A stretch of DNA of 7,822 bases from an uncultured Chlorobiaceae bacterium (GTDB lineage: Bacteria > Bacteroidota > Chlorobiia > Chlorobiales > Chlorobiaceae): assembly GCA_903929845.1 (NCBI GenBank), contig CAIYWF010000295.1:1-7822 (forward strand). The letters run 5' to 3'. The position numbers and the translations under genes are program-made. Position 1 is the first letter of the stretch, and the number at the start of each line of letters is the position of its first letter. Positions 1 through 6,969 of the stretch are shown piece by piece. Below the pieces are notes generated by a model. It saw only the letters and a list, made by a program, of their open reading frames with translations. It was not told the DNA's origin and searched no databases.

Positions 1-620
1 AGTTGCCGTTTGAAGAGAATCAGGATTACTCCCAGACGAATCGTTACAACATCCCTCCGGAAACAGATATTATAACCCTGCAGGCAAACCATGGCCCTTA
101 TAAGCTCACCTCGGCACGATGGGGGCTGATTCCATATTGGTCCAAAGAACTTCCCAAAATCAGGCCAATAAACGCACGGGCTGAATCATTGGTCTCGAAG
201 CCCTATTACCGGCATCTGGTTGGGCGGAACCACTGCCTGATTCCAGCGAGCGGCTTTTATGAGTGGGAGCGCATCGAAGGTAAAAAGAAGCAACCCTGGT
301 ACATCCACCGGGCTGATGGCTTGCCCATGGCATTTGCCGGATTGTGGGACACCTGGAAGCCAAAGAAGACCGAAGAGCCCGCAATCACGACATGCACCAT
401 TATCACCACTGCGGCAAATGAGCAGATCGCAACTCTCCATGACCGAATGCCAGTAATTCTCGAATCCGAAAACTGGAAAACGTGGCTGGAAGCTGATCCA
501 GTAAATCTTTCGAAGATGCTCGCTCCCGCTGATAACGGCATTCTGGAAATGTATCAGGTATCAACACAGGTCAACAATGCCCGTTATCAGGGCAGCAACT
601 GTATTGAGCAGGTTGAGTGA
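1..620 (+). CDS. SRAP-family (YedK/HMCES-like) abasic-site crosslinking protein, 5' partial
   Basis: SOS response-associated peptidase (SRAP) domain protein. Family members such as E. coli YedK and human HMCES bind abasic sites in single-stranded DNA and form a protective covalent crosslink through an N-terminal cysteine (Cys2). Numbering from the first in-window codon (TTG at 3), the conserved Asn is in INAR (N57), the Glu in FYEW (E87) and the active-site His in LHDRMPV (H146). The RYNIPP, WGLIP and IPASGFYEW blocks also fit the family. No MCGR start is visible and the reading frame is open to the window edge. The true start, with Cys2, therefore lies upstream, and roughly 10-20 residues are probably missing; the TTG at 3 is not the start. 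The 205 visible residues against about 220 for YedK support this. It ends at TGA 618-620, 400 bp before the helicase gene, so it is probably a separate transcription unit. Family assignment is firm; a role linked to the neighbouring defence genes is unproven. Confidence 0.92.
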   Translation, partial: LPFEENQDYSQTNRYNIPPETDIITLQANHGPYKLTSARWGLIPYWSKELPKIRPINARAESLVSKPYYRHLVGRNHCLIPASGFYEWERIEGKKKQPWYIHRADGLPMAFAGLWDTWKPKKTEEPAITTCTIITTAANEQIATLHDRMPVILESENWKTWLEADPVNLSKMLAPADNGILEMYQVSTQVNNARYQGSNCIEQVE

Positions 621-902
621 ATGAACAGGATTCGGTTTGAATATTTGCAACCGTATGAGGCCCAACATATCAGTTATTCAGTTGACTGCAAAGATGGGAT
701 AAAATAGCTCATCAATCGAAGGTTTTGAGATACTGAAATCGTGCTCCTAGGCATGAGAAGGATTAATCTTTTTCAGCGCCCCGGACAGTTTTTTCCCTGC
801 CATCACCGGTATATTCAAAATCAAAACGTGCACTTCATTTTGTTCGTAACCCGTGGCAATTCTTTTATTTGATGTATCTTTTTACAGACGGGAGGAGTTT
901 TT

Positions 903-962
903 ATGGCGTTATTCTCCGTCCGGTGTTCTCTTGACCTAAACCTCCCATTGCAATATTATTAG
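903..962 (+). CDS. Possible 19-aa leader mini-ORF with strong Shine-Dalgarno
   Basis: ATG 903-905 is preceded by GGAGGAG (891-897) with 5-nt spacing, a near-ideal ribosome-binding site. The frame runs 19 codons to TAG 960-962 and encodes a peptide beginning MALFSVRC. The Shine-Dalgarno lies in the left arm of a possible hairpin: GACGGGAG 887-894 pairs with CTCCGTC 914-920 with one bulged G, and a G-T and an A-T pair can extend it. This places the ATG in the loop. The peptide resembles nothing known to me. The best promoter candidate lies inside this ORF, so translation would need transcription from further upstream, for example TTGTTC 840-845, 17 bp, TTTTAT 863-868. It could be a regulatory leader peptide or chance. 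Confidence 0.2.
   Translation: MALFSVRCSLDLNLPLQYY
931..959 (+). promoter_or_regulatory. Sigma-70-type promoter candidate for the helicase operon
   Basis: TTGACC at 931-936 (5 of 6 matches to TTGACA) and TATTAT at 954-959 (5 of 6 matches to TATAAT) are separated by exactly 17 bp. The predicted transcription start is near 966, giving a leader of about 55 nt before the helicase TTG at 1021. It is the best-matching promoter in the spacer and correctly oriented. The following genes are overlapping or nearly abutting, so it would serve the whole cluster. Assignment is by consensus match only. Confidence 0.6.
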
Positions 963-1020
963 GAGATGTCAGGATATCTTAAAAAGTAACAAGAACTGTA
1001 CGATAAACAAGAGCTGCCAA

Positions 1021-4000
1021 TTGAAGATCATCGACAACATCAACACCCTGTTAGGCGACGATCTGAAGGCTTCAATTCGCCCCAAAGACAAGCTCAGGAT
1101 TGCGGCTTCCTGCTTTTCCATCTACGCTTACGAAGCGTTGAAGTCTGAGTTCTCAAAGATTGAGTCGCTGGAGTTCATCTTCACGGCGCCAACATTTGTT
1201 CCCAACGAGGTAACCGACAAATTCCGGAAGGAGCATCGTGAGTTTTTCATACCCAAGTCCAACCGGGAAAAGAGCCTGTACGGCTCAGAGTTTGAAATCC
1301 AACTCCGCAACAAACTCACCCAGCGAGCCATTGCGCGAGAATGCGCCGAATGGATGCGGCGAAAGGCCGTTTTCCGATCAAACAGGTCGAAGGCACCGAT
1401 GCAGCAGTTCGCGTGCATTCAGGGATCGGAGGGAGATACTGCATACATGCCGCTTCATGGATTTACCGCAGTTGATTTGGGTTACCAGCAAGGAAATGCC
1501 ATATCAAACCTTGTGAATCGGTTTGAGGAACCAGTCTTTACGGCAACTTACCTGCAACTTTTCGATCAGATATGGAATGATCCGGAAAAGCTTGAAGATG
1601 TAACTGCGGTGATTTGTGATCACATTGCATCAGTGTATCAGGAAAACTCACCGGAGCGTATCTATTTTCTGATGCTCTACAATATTTTCAGCGAGTTCCT
1701 TGAGGATATTGATGAGGATGTTCTGCCCAACGACCTTACTGGTTATCAGAACTCGTTGGTCTGGAAAAAGCTTTTCAACTTCCAGCGCGATGCGGCTGTC
1801 GGCATCATCAACAAGCTCGAAACCTACAATGGCTGCATCCTTGCTGACAGCGTAGGACTCGGAAAAACCTTTACAGCTCTCGCGGTCATCAAGTACTACG
1901 AATTACGCAACCGCTCCGTTCTGGTGCTGTGCCCAAAAAAACTTGCCGATAACTGGCTGAACTACAACAGAAACCTCAAGACCAATATCTTTGCCAAAGA
2001 TCGGTTCAATTATGATGTGCTGTGCCACACCGACCTTTCCCGCACTTCGGGAGACTCTTTCGGCATACCTCTGAACCGAGTCAACTGGGGAAACTATGAC
2101 CTCGTCATCATTGACGAATCACATAACTTTCGCAATAATGATGTGTTCAAGGAAAGGGAGACTCGCTACCAGAAACTGATGAATGCGGTTATACGCGAAG
2201 GGGTCAAGACAAAGGTTTTGATGCTTTCTGCCACCCCGGTCAACAATCGCTTCAACGACCTGAGAAATCAGCTTGCCCTGGCTTATGAGGGAGATTCCGA
2301 GAACCTCAGCAAGAAACTCCGAACCAAGCGGAGCGTTGAGGATATATTCCGGCGTGCCCAAGCCGTCTTCAACCAGTGGACAAAGCTTCCTCTGGAACTG
2401 CGTACCGCCCGGGCTATTCTCGATACACTTGATTTCGACTTTTTTGAGCTGCTCGACAGTGTAACCATCGCCCGTTCACGCAAACATATCCAGACCTTCT
2501 ATGACACCAAGGATATCGGACAGTTCCCCGAGAGACTCAAGCCGCTCTCCTATCGCTGTCCTTTAACCTATCGGAGCGATGTGCTTGGACTCAACGACAT
2601 TTTCAAGCAATTGGCACTGCTCAAGCTTGCGGTCTATGCCCCGATCAGCTACATCCTTCCAAGCCGCCTCAGTAAATACGAAGAGCTTTATGACACCATG
2701 GTTGAAGGCGGTAAAGGGAAACTCAGGCAGGCTGACCGCGAACGAAGCTTGCAGGCTCTGATGACAACAAACCTTCTCAAGCGTCTGGAAAGCTCGGTGG
2801 AGTCTTTCCGGCTGACATTGAGAAGTTTGCAAACCAACCTGATCAATACGCTGGAAATTATCGCGACATTTCAGAAAACCGGCCTTTCCGAAACCATCTC
2901 AGATTTTACTGCCAATTATGAAGCCCTTGAGGCAGAAGAGGATGATTTCACGGTACCCGATGATATCAAAATCGGCGGGAAAGTTCAGATCAGCCTGAGC
3001 GATATGGACGTTGAGCGCTGGAAACATGAACTGACCTCCGACCTTCTCCTGCTTGAAGAGCTGCTTGCTTCCATGGATAAGATCACGCCCGACGATGACG
3101 CCAAGTTGCAGCACCTGAAAAATCTCGTACTGAACAAGATTACTAACCCCATTAACGAAGCGAATAAAAAAGTACTGATCTTCACAGCCTTTGCAGATAC
3201 AGCTAATTATCTTTACAACAACCTGGCCGAGGATATTCTGCATACCAAAGGTCTGCACAGCGGCAAGGTAACCGGTAAAGACACACCGAAATCAACGCTC
3301 AAAAAAAGCTACGACTTCCAGTCATTACTGACACTCTTTTCACCTCTTGCAAAAGAAAAAAGCCTTGTGCTCCCTGAAGAGTCAAGAGAACTCGATATCC
3401 TCATAGGCACCGACTGTATTTCAGAAGGTCAGAACCTTCAGGATTGCGATTACCTGATTAATTACGACATCCACTGGAACCCGGTTCGCATTATCCAGCG
3501 CTTCGGGCGAATTGACCGGATCGGCTCAAAAAACACCGCAATTCAATTGGTCAATTACTGGCCTGACATTACGCTCGACGAGTACATCAATCTCAAGGAA
3601 CGGGTCGAGAACCGGATGATGATCGCCGACGTAACGGCCACCGGTGACGACAATGTGCTCACCGCACAAAGCAGCGATGTTTCATACCGGAAAGAACAAC
3701 TCCGGCGCCTGCAGGATGAAGTGATCGAGCTTGAAGACCTGAAAACCGGCGTCTCGATTACAGACCTTGGCTTGAATGATTTCCGGATGGACCTGCTCAA
3801 TTATGTAAAAGCATACGGCGACCTCGAAGATCTGCCAAAAGGTATGCATGCCGTTATTCCTGCACAACCTGAAATAGGTCTCAAACCGGGTGTCATTTTT
3901 ACATTGCGTAACCGGAACAACAGCGTTAATATCAACCAGCATAACAGGCTTCACCCCTACTACCTCGTCTACATTGCCAGGGATGGAGAAATAATTGCTA

Positions 4001-4293
4001 ACCACACTGAGGTCAAAAAGCTGCTCGACCTTGTTCGATCAAGCTGCAAGGGAGAAGCTGAACCGATTCATACGATTTGCCGATTGTTCAATCAACAGAC
4101 TGACGAAGGTCGAAACATGAAGGTCTACTCCGATCTGCTCAGCTCTGTTATTCGTTCGATGATTGACGTCAAAGAGGAGAAAGACCTCGACAGTCTGTTT
4201 TCGGCAGGCAAAACAACGGCACTAATAAACACTATTGCCGGTCTTGATGACTTCGAACTGATTGCATTTCTTGTTGTGCAGGAGGAAGTATGA
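1021..4293 (+). CDS. SNF2-like helicase with degenerate PLD-like N-terminus (type III R-M-associated)
   Basis: Predicted cytoplasmic superfamily 2, SNF2/RapA-like ATP-dependent DNA translocase of 1090 aa. The N-terminal part (about 1-230) resembles the phospholipase-D-like domain often fused to such helicases: a GFTAVDLG block (147-154) sits where SNFT..GL is usual, but no catalytic HxK(x4)D is seen, so it is probably non-catalytic. RecA lobe 1 has F254-Q255 upstream, Walker A SVGLGKT (277-283), DESH motif II (365-368) and SATPVNN motif III (403-409). A long insert (about 500-700) includes an acidic stretch near 637-650. Lobe 2 has VLIFTAF (718-724), GTDCISEGQNLQ (796-807) and the arginine-finger motif QRFGRIDRIG (826-835). 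The C-terminal 250 residues are unassigned. TTG 1021 is the first usual start after the in-frame stop at 937-939; AAGAG (1009-1013) is a weak Shine-Dalgarno, so translation may be modest. Its role is inferred as the motor of a restriction/defence complex. No nuclease motif was recognised in it. Confidence 0.9.
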   Translation: MKIIDNINTLLGDDLKASIRPKDKLRIAASCFSIYAYEALKSEFSKIESLEFIFTAPTFVPNEVTDKFRKEHREFFIPKSNREKSLYGSEFEIQLRNKLTQRAIARECAEWMRRKAVFRSNRSKAPMQQFACIQGSEGDTAYMPLHGFTAVDLGYQQGNAISNLVNRFEEPVFTATYLQLFDQIWNDPEKLEDVTAVICDHIASVYQENSPERIYFLMLYNIFSEFLEDIDEDVLPNDLTGYQNSLVWKKLFNFQRDAAVGIINKLETYNGCILADSVGLGKTFTALAVIKYYELRNRSVLVLCPKKLADNWLNYNRNLKTNIFAKDRFNYDVLCHTDLSRTSGDSFGIPLNRVNWGNYDLVIIDESHNFRNNDVFKERETRYQKLMNAVIREGVKTKVLMLSATPVNNRFNDLRNQLALAYEGDSENLSKKLRTKRSVEDIFRRAQAVFNQWTKLPLELRTARAILDTLDFDFFELLDSVTIARSRKHIQTFYDTKDIGQFPERLKPLSYRCPLTYRSDVLGLNDIFKQLALLKLAVYAPISYILPSRLSKYEELYDTMVEGGKGKLRQADRERSLQALMTTNLLKRLESSVESFRLTLRSLQTNLINTLEIIATFQKTGLSETISDFTANYEALEAEEDDFTVPDDIKIGGKVQISLSDMDVERWKHELTSDLLLLEELLASMDKITPDDDAKLQHLKNLVLNKITNPINEANKKVLIFTAFADTANYLYNNLAEDILHTKGLHSGKVTGKDTPKSTLKKSYDFQSLLTLFSPLAKEKSLVLPEESRELDILIGTDCISEGQNLQDCDYLINYDIHWNPVRIIQRFGRIDRIGSKNTAIQLVNYWPDITLDEYINLKERVENRMMIADVTATGDDNVLTAQSSDVSYRKEQLRRLQDEVIELEDLKTGVSITDLGLNDFRMDLLNYVKAYGDLEDLPKGMHAVIPAQPEIGLKPGVIFTLRNRNNSVNINQHNRLHPYYLVYIARDGEIIANHTEVKKLLDLVRSSCKGEAEPIHTICRLFNQQTDEGRNMKVYSDLLSSVIRSMIDVKEEKDLDSLFSAGKTTALINTIAGLDDFELIAFLVVQEEV
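4280..4285 (+). promoter_or_regulatory. Shine-Dalgarno of DUF4391 gene inside helicase 3' end
   Basis: AGGAGG lies within the last codons of the helicase gene, 4 nt before ATG 4290. The next in-frame ATG (4299) would be 13 nt away, which favours 4290. The ATGA overlap (4290-4293) suggests translational coupling between the two genes. Confidence 0.7.
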
Positions 4294-4976
4294 AGACAAT
4301 GCGTTTCGACTATCCAAAAAGTGCAGCCTTCGGTCGAATACTGCCCAAGAACAAAATCTATGAGCATGCGCATCCAAGCACTGCCTTGAAAGAACTTTTT
4401 GTCCGCCAGGTTGATCAAATCGTCTGGAAGTACAAGCTTGCACCTGAGACAATTAACTTGCGACAGACACCCTCCGTGCCGGAAATAGAGATTTTCACCA
4501 TTACCCTGAAACATGGTGAGCTTAAACACGATGTACTGCGCTGTATTGACCAGGCTATCCCCTTTCCGCTTCTTTTTGAACTCCTTTATGAGGGTATGTG
4601 CCGCGTGATTGCAGCTTACAAACGCCCGAGCGAGGCTGATGCAGCAAAATGGGTCGTCAGCGACTATTTTGAATCTGCATGGCTGCCCCTTGAAACACCC
4701 CGCGCACCGTTGCCGGTAGTCCTCGATCTTGATGCGCTTTATGAACATCTGCTTTCACCACTGATGCCCTATCCTGCCCGACAGGGTGAACGGCTGCCGC
4801 ATCGGGTCGAACGGATGAGCATGATCCGTTTCAAGCAGCGAGAGCTGGAAAAATGCGAAGGGCGCATTCAGAAGGAAAAACAGTTCAATCGCAAAGTTGA
4901 AATCAACGCGGAACTCCGCATATTGAAACAAGAAATTGCAACATTGACCCGCCAAGAGGCGCTGGCCATCCCATAA
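4290..4976 (+). CDS. DUF4391 domain protein, type III R-M accessory
   Basis: A 228-aa soluble protein recognised as DUF4391, a family of unknown biochemical function found repeatedly beside type III Mod genes. Visible hallmarks are the N-terminal FDYPKSAAFGRILPKNKIYEH-type opening (within about 6-26), the QVDQIVWKYKL block, and a central segment rich in aromatic and acidic residues. The C-terminal part (about 180-224) is a charged, probably coiled-coil helix containing FNRKVEINAEL. It has no signal peptide, membrane segment or recognisable catalytic motif. Its ATG overlaps the helicase stop codon by 4 bp, and it ends 12 bp before mod, so the three are almost certainly co-transcribed. A structural or adaptor role linking motor and methyltransferase is a reasonable inference from position and the coiled coil, but not shown. 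Family assignment is confident; function is not. Confidence 0.85.
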   Translation: MKTMRFDYPKSAAFGRILPKNKIYEHAHPSTALKELFVRQVDQIVWKYKLAPETINLRQTPSVPEIEIFTITLKHGELKHDVLRCIDQAIPFPLLFELLYEGMCRVIAAYKRPSEADAAKWVVSDYFESAWLPLETPRAPLPVVLDLDALYEHLLSPLMPYPARQGERLPHRVERMSMIRFKQRELEKCEGRIQKEKQFNRKVEINAELRILKQEIATLTRQEALAIP

Positions 4977-4988
4977 AAGACGATCAAA

Positions 4989-6959
4989 ATGGAAAAACTG
5001 AAAATGCACTCTCCGAATTTGACTGACGGCAATATCGCCCGCATTCGAGAGCTGTTTCCTGGCTGTGTCACTGAAGCGCGTGATGAAAGCGGCGCACTGA
5101 ATCTGGCCGTCGATTTTGACCAGCTCAAACAGGAACTGAGTGACTCCATTGTCGAAGGGCCACAGGAGCGCTACCACCTGAACTGGCCGGGGAAGCGCGA
5201 AGCGCTATTGACCACAAATGCGCCTATTGCAAAGACCCTTCGCCCATGCCGTGAAGAGAGTGTTGATTTTGATACCACGAAGAATCTTTTCATTGAGGGC
5301 GACAATCTGGATGCCCTGAAGCTTTTGCAGGAGACCTACCTCGGCAAGGTCAAGATGATCTACATTGACCCGCCATATAACACCGGGAATGACTTCATCT
5401 ATGAGGATGATTTTGCGGAAAACACCGATGAATTTTTGATGCGTTCAAACCAGAAGGATGAGGAGGGCAACCGACTTGTTGCCAATACGGAGTCGAATGG
5501 ACGGTTTCATTCGGACTGGTTAAGTATGATTTATCCGAGATTGCGATTGGCATCGCATTTGCTTTCTGATGACGGGATTATTGTTGCCTCAATAGACGAA
5601 AATGAGATCGTAAATATCCGAAAAGTTATGGATGAGGTTTTTGGAGAAAACCAACTACTTTTCCAAATAACCCTGCTTTGCAATCCTAAAGGGCGATCCC
5701 AAGACAAGTACGTCGCCAATTGCCATGAGTACCTTGTTGGTTATTCAAAAAAACAGCTTAATAAGGGAGACATAAACATACCAAAAGATGACGATGAGAT
5801 TGAAAAAAACTACCGGTTTTCAGACAAACGCGGAAGGTATCGAGAACTTGAATTACGCAATACTCACCGCGAGTTTGGCAGGCATAACAGAAAAAACTTG
5901 TATTATCCATTTTTTGTAAACCGCGCTGGTGAAGTTTTGCTTGAAGCTTCACCAACATTCATTGCAATTTATCCTAATTGGGATGACGGCTTTGAAGGTT
6001 GCTGGACATGGGGCAAAGATAAGGCTTGCAGGCAACTTGACGAGATTATTGCAAAAGAGATAAAAGGTACCTGGAAAATCTATCGAAAGAACTACGCAGA
6101 AGATGAAGATGGAGATGCGACCAAGCAGGTTAAATCGATCTGGACAGAAAAAAAGTTTCACACAGAAAAAGGTCAAACCACTTTCAATGAGCTATTTGAT
6201 ACAAAAGAAAAATTTTTCCAGTCTCCGAAATCTGTCGATACAATAAAGCAATTGTTGCTAATGGGTGCAGCAAAGAATTCATTAGTGATGGACTTTTTTG
6301 CTGGCTCTTCAACAACCGCTCACGCGGTCATGCAACTCAATGCTGACGATGGCGGCAACCGGAAGTTCATCATGGTTCAGTTGCCCGAACCCTGTAATGA
6401 ACAATCCGAAGCATTCAAAGCCGGTTACAAAACCATCGCTGAAATCAGCAAAGAGCGTATCAGGCGTGCAGGAAAGAAGATAAAGGGTGAAAAAGAACAA
6501 ACCGCAACAGGTCAGGGTGTCTTGCAATACGCTCCCACATCAATCGACACCGGCTTCCGCGTCCTCAAAGTCGACTCCTCCAACATGGCTGAGGTCTATT
6601 ACACACCCGATGCCGTCAAGCAGGAGGAACTTTTCGGTGCCGTTGACAACATCAAACCAGACCGCACACCGGAAGACTTGCTCTTCCAGGTACTCCTTGA
6701 CTTGAGCGTTGACTTGAGCCTGCCCACTCGTAAAGAGTTGATTCAGGGTAAAACCGTCTTTTTTGTAAATCAGCCGCCATACGATCTTATCGCCTGCTTT
6801 GATACCGGCGTGAGCGAGGAGCTGGTCAAGGAGCTGGCACAGCACAAGCCTTTACGCGTTGTGTTCCGTGATACCGGCTTTACAACCGATATGGTTAAAA
6901 TCAACGTGGATCAGATTTTCAGGCAGTTGTCTCCCGGAACTGAAGTTAAATCAATCTGA
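4989..6959 (+). CDS. mod: Type III restriction-modification DNA methyltransferase (Mod), beta class
   Basis: Site-specific DNA methyltransferase of 656 aa, within the usual range for type III Mod subunits. In type III systems Mod transfers a methyl group from S-adenosylmethionine to adenine N6 on one strand of a short asymmetric site, and gives the complex its specificity. Catalytic motif IV is DPPYNTG (127-133), preceded by the FIEGDNLDALKLL block (101-113). The AdoMet-binding motif I is DFFAGSS (435-441), followed by TTAHAVMQLN. Catalytic motif before AdoMet motif is the beta-class order of type III enzymes. The segment between them (about 178-434) holds the target-recognition region and is encoded by a markedly AT-rich block. 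The C-terminus has the VLLDLSVDLSLP block common in Mod proteins. ATG 4989 gives the family-typical opening MEKLKMHSPNLT but lacks a strong Shine-Dalgarno, so coupling to the upstream gene is likely. A stand-alone methyltransferase is possible, but the context argues for a restriction or defence complex. Confidence 0.93.
   Translation: MEKLKMHSPNLTDGNIARIRELFPGCVTEARDESGALNLAVDFDQLKQELSDSIVEGPQERYHLNWPGKREALLTTNAPIAKTLRPCREESVDFDTTKNLFIEGDNLDALKLLQETYLGKVKMIYIDPPYNTGNDFIYEDDFAENTDEFLMRSNQKDEEGNRLVANTESNGRFHSDWLSMIYPRLRLASHLLSDDGIIVASIDENEIVNIRKVMDEVFGENQLLFQITLLCNPKGRSQDKYVANCHEYLVGYSKKQLNKGDINIPKDDDEIEKNYRFSDKRGRYRELELRNTHREFGRHNRKNLYYPFFVNRAGEVLLEASPTFIAIYPNWDDGFEGCWTWGKDKACRQLDEIIAKEIKGTWKIYRKNYAEDEDGDATKQVKSIWTEKKFHTEKGQTTFNELFDTKEKFFQSPKSVDTIKQLLLMGAAKNSLVMDFFAGSSTTAHAVMQLNADDGGNRKFIMVQLPEPCNEQSEAFKAGYKTIAEISKERIRRAGKKIKGEKEQTATGQGVLQYAPTSIDTGFRVLKVDSSNMAEVYYTPDAVKQEELFGAVDNIKPDRTPEDLLFQVLLDLSVDLSLPTRKELIQGKTVFFVNQPPYDLIACFDTGVSEELVKELAQHKPLRVVFRDTGFTTDMVKINVDQIFRQLSPGTEVKSI
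5521..6300 (+). other. AT-rich block in mod covering the predicted target-recognition region
   Basis: Hand-counted GC is about 39% over these 780 bases, against about 50% for the 420 bases before and 52% for the 420 bases after. It covers residues of about 178-437, from the segment following the DPPY region up to motif I, where beta-class Mod enzymes carry their variable DNA-recognition domain. It contains three A7 tracts (5747-5753, 5803-5809, 6148-6154). Domain exchange is the likely cause, though a fast-evolving domain with relaxed codon use could look alike. Confidence 0.6.
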
Positions 6960-6964
6960 GGAGG
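6959..6964 (+). promoter_or_regulatory. Shine-Dalgarno of DUF1016 gene overlapping the mod stop
   Basis: AGGAGG starts on the last base of the mod TGA (6957-6959). Tandem ATG codons follow at 6967 and 6970. Spacing is 2 nt to the first, too short, and 5 nt to the second, so 6970 is the more likely start. The arrangement implies co-transcription and probable coupling with mod. Confidence 0.7.
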
Positions 6965-6969
6965 CAATG

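Larger units (their letters stand above)
621..1020. other. Intergenic spacer between SRAP gene and helicase operon
   Basis: A 400-bp stretch without a convincing protein gene. The first part (621-860) holds only short open frames with no family signal. The longest frame abutting the SRAP stop codon is 28 codons (621-707). A 5-bp inverted repeat (CGGTT 633-637, AACCG 649-653) has no T-tract after it, so no intrinsic terminator for the SRAP gene is evident. The second part (about 840-1020) holds the promoter candidate and structured leader described separately. No tRNA, CRISPR array or insertion-sequence ends were recognised. Confidence 0.7.

Noticed and set aside
682..705. TTGACT (682-687) with TAAAAT (700-705) as a promoter
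   Set aside because: The spacer is only 12 bp, too short for a sigma-70 promoter.
621..707. 28-codon ORF starting directly after the SRAP stop codon
   Set aside because: It has no convincing Shine-Dalgarno, no recognisable sequence and is very short; chance is the simpler explanation.
763..837. Minus-strand frame that looks like the tail of a protein (rich in charged residues)
   Set aside because: It is bounded by stops about 72 nt apart and has no start or family match. A decayed gene is possible but cannot be supported.
4125..4748. 207-aa minus-strand open frame across the helicase/DUF4391 junction
   Set aside because: It lies antisense to two well-supported genes, shows no family motif, and its composition fits a shadow frame.
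6697..6719. Tandem repeat of TTGACTTGAGC with 12-nt period in mod
   Set aside because: It encodes the LDLSVDLSL block, a usual feature of Mod C-termini, so the repeat follows from the protein motif.
6967..6969. First of two tandem ATG codons as start of the DUF1016 gene
   Set aside because: It lies only 2 nt after AGGAGG; the second ATG at 6970 has more suitable spacing.
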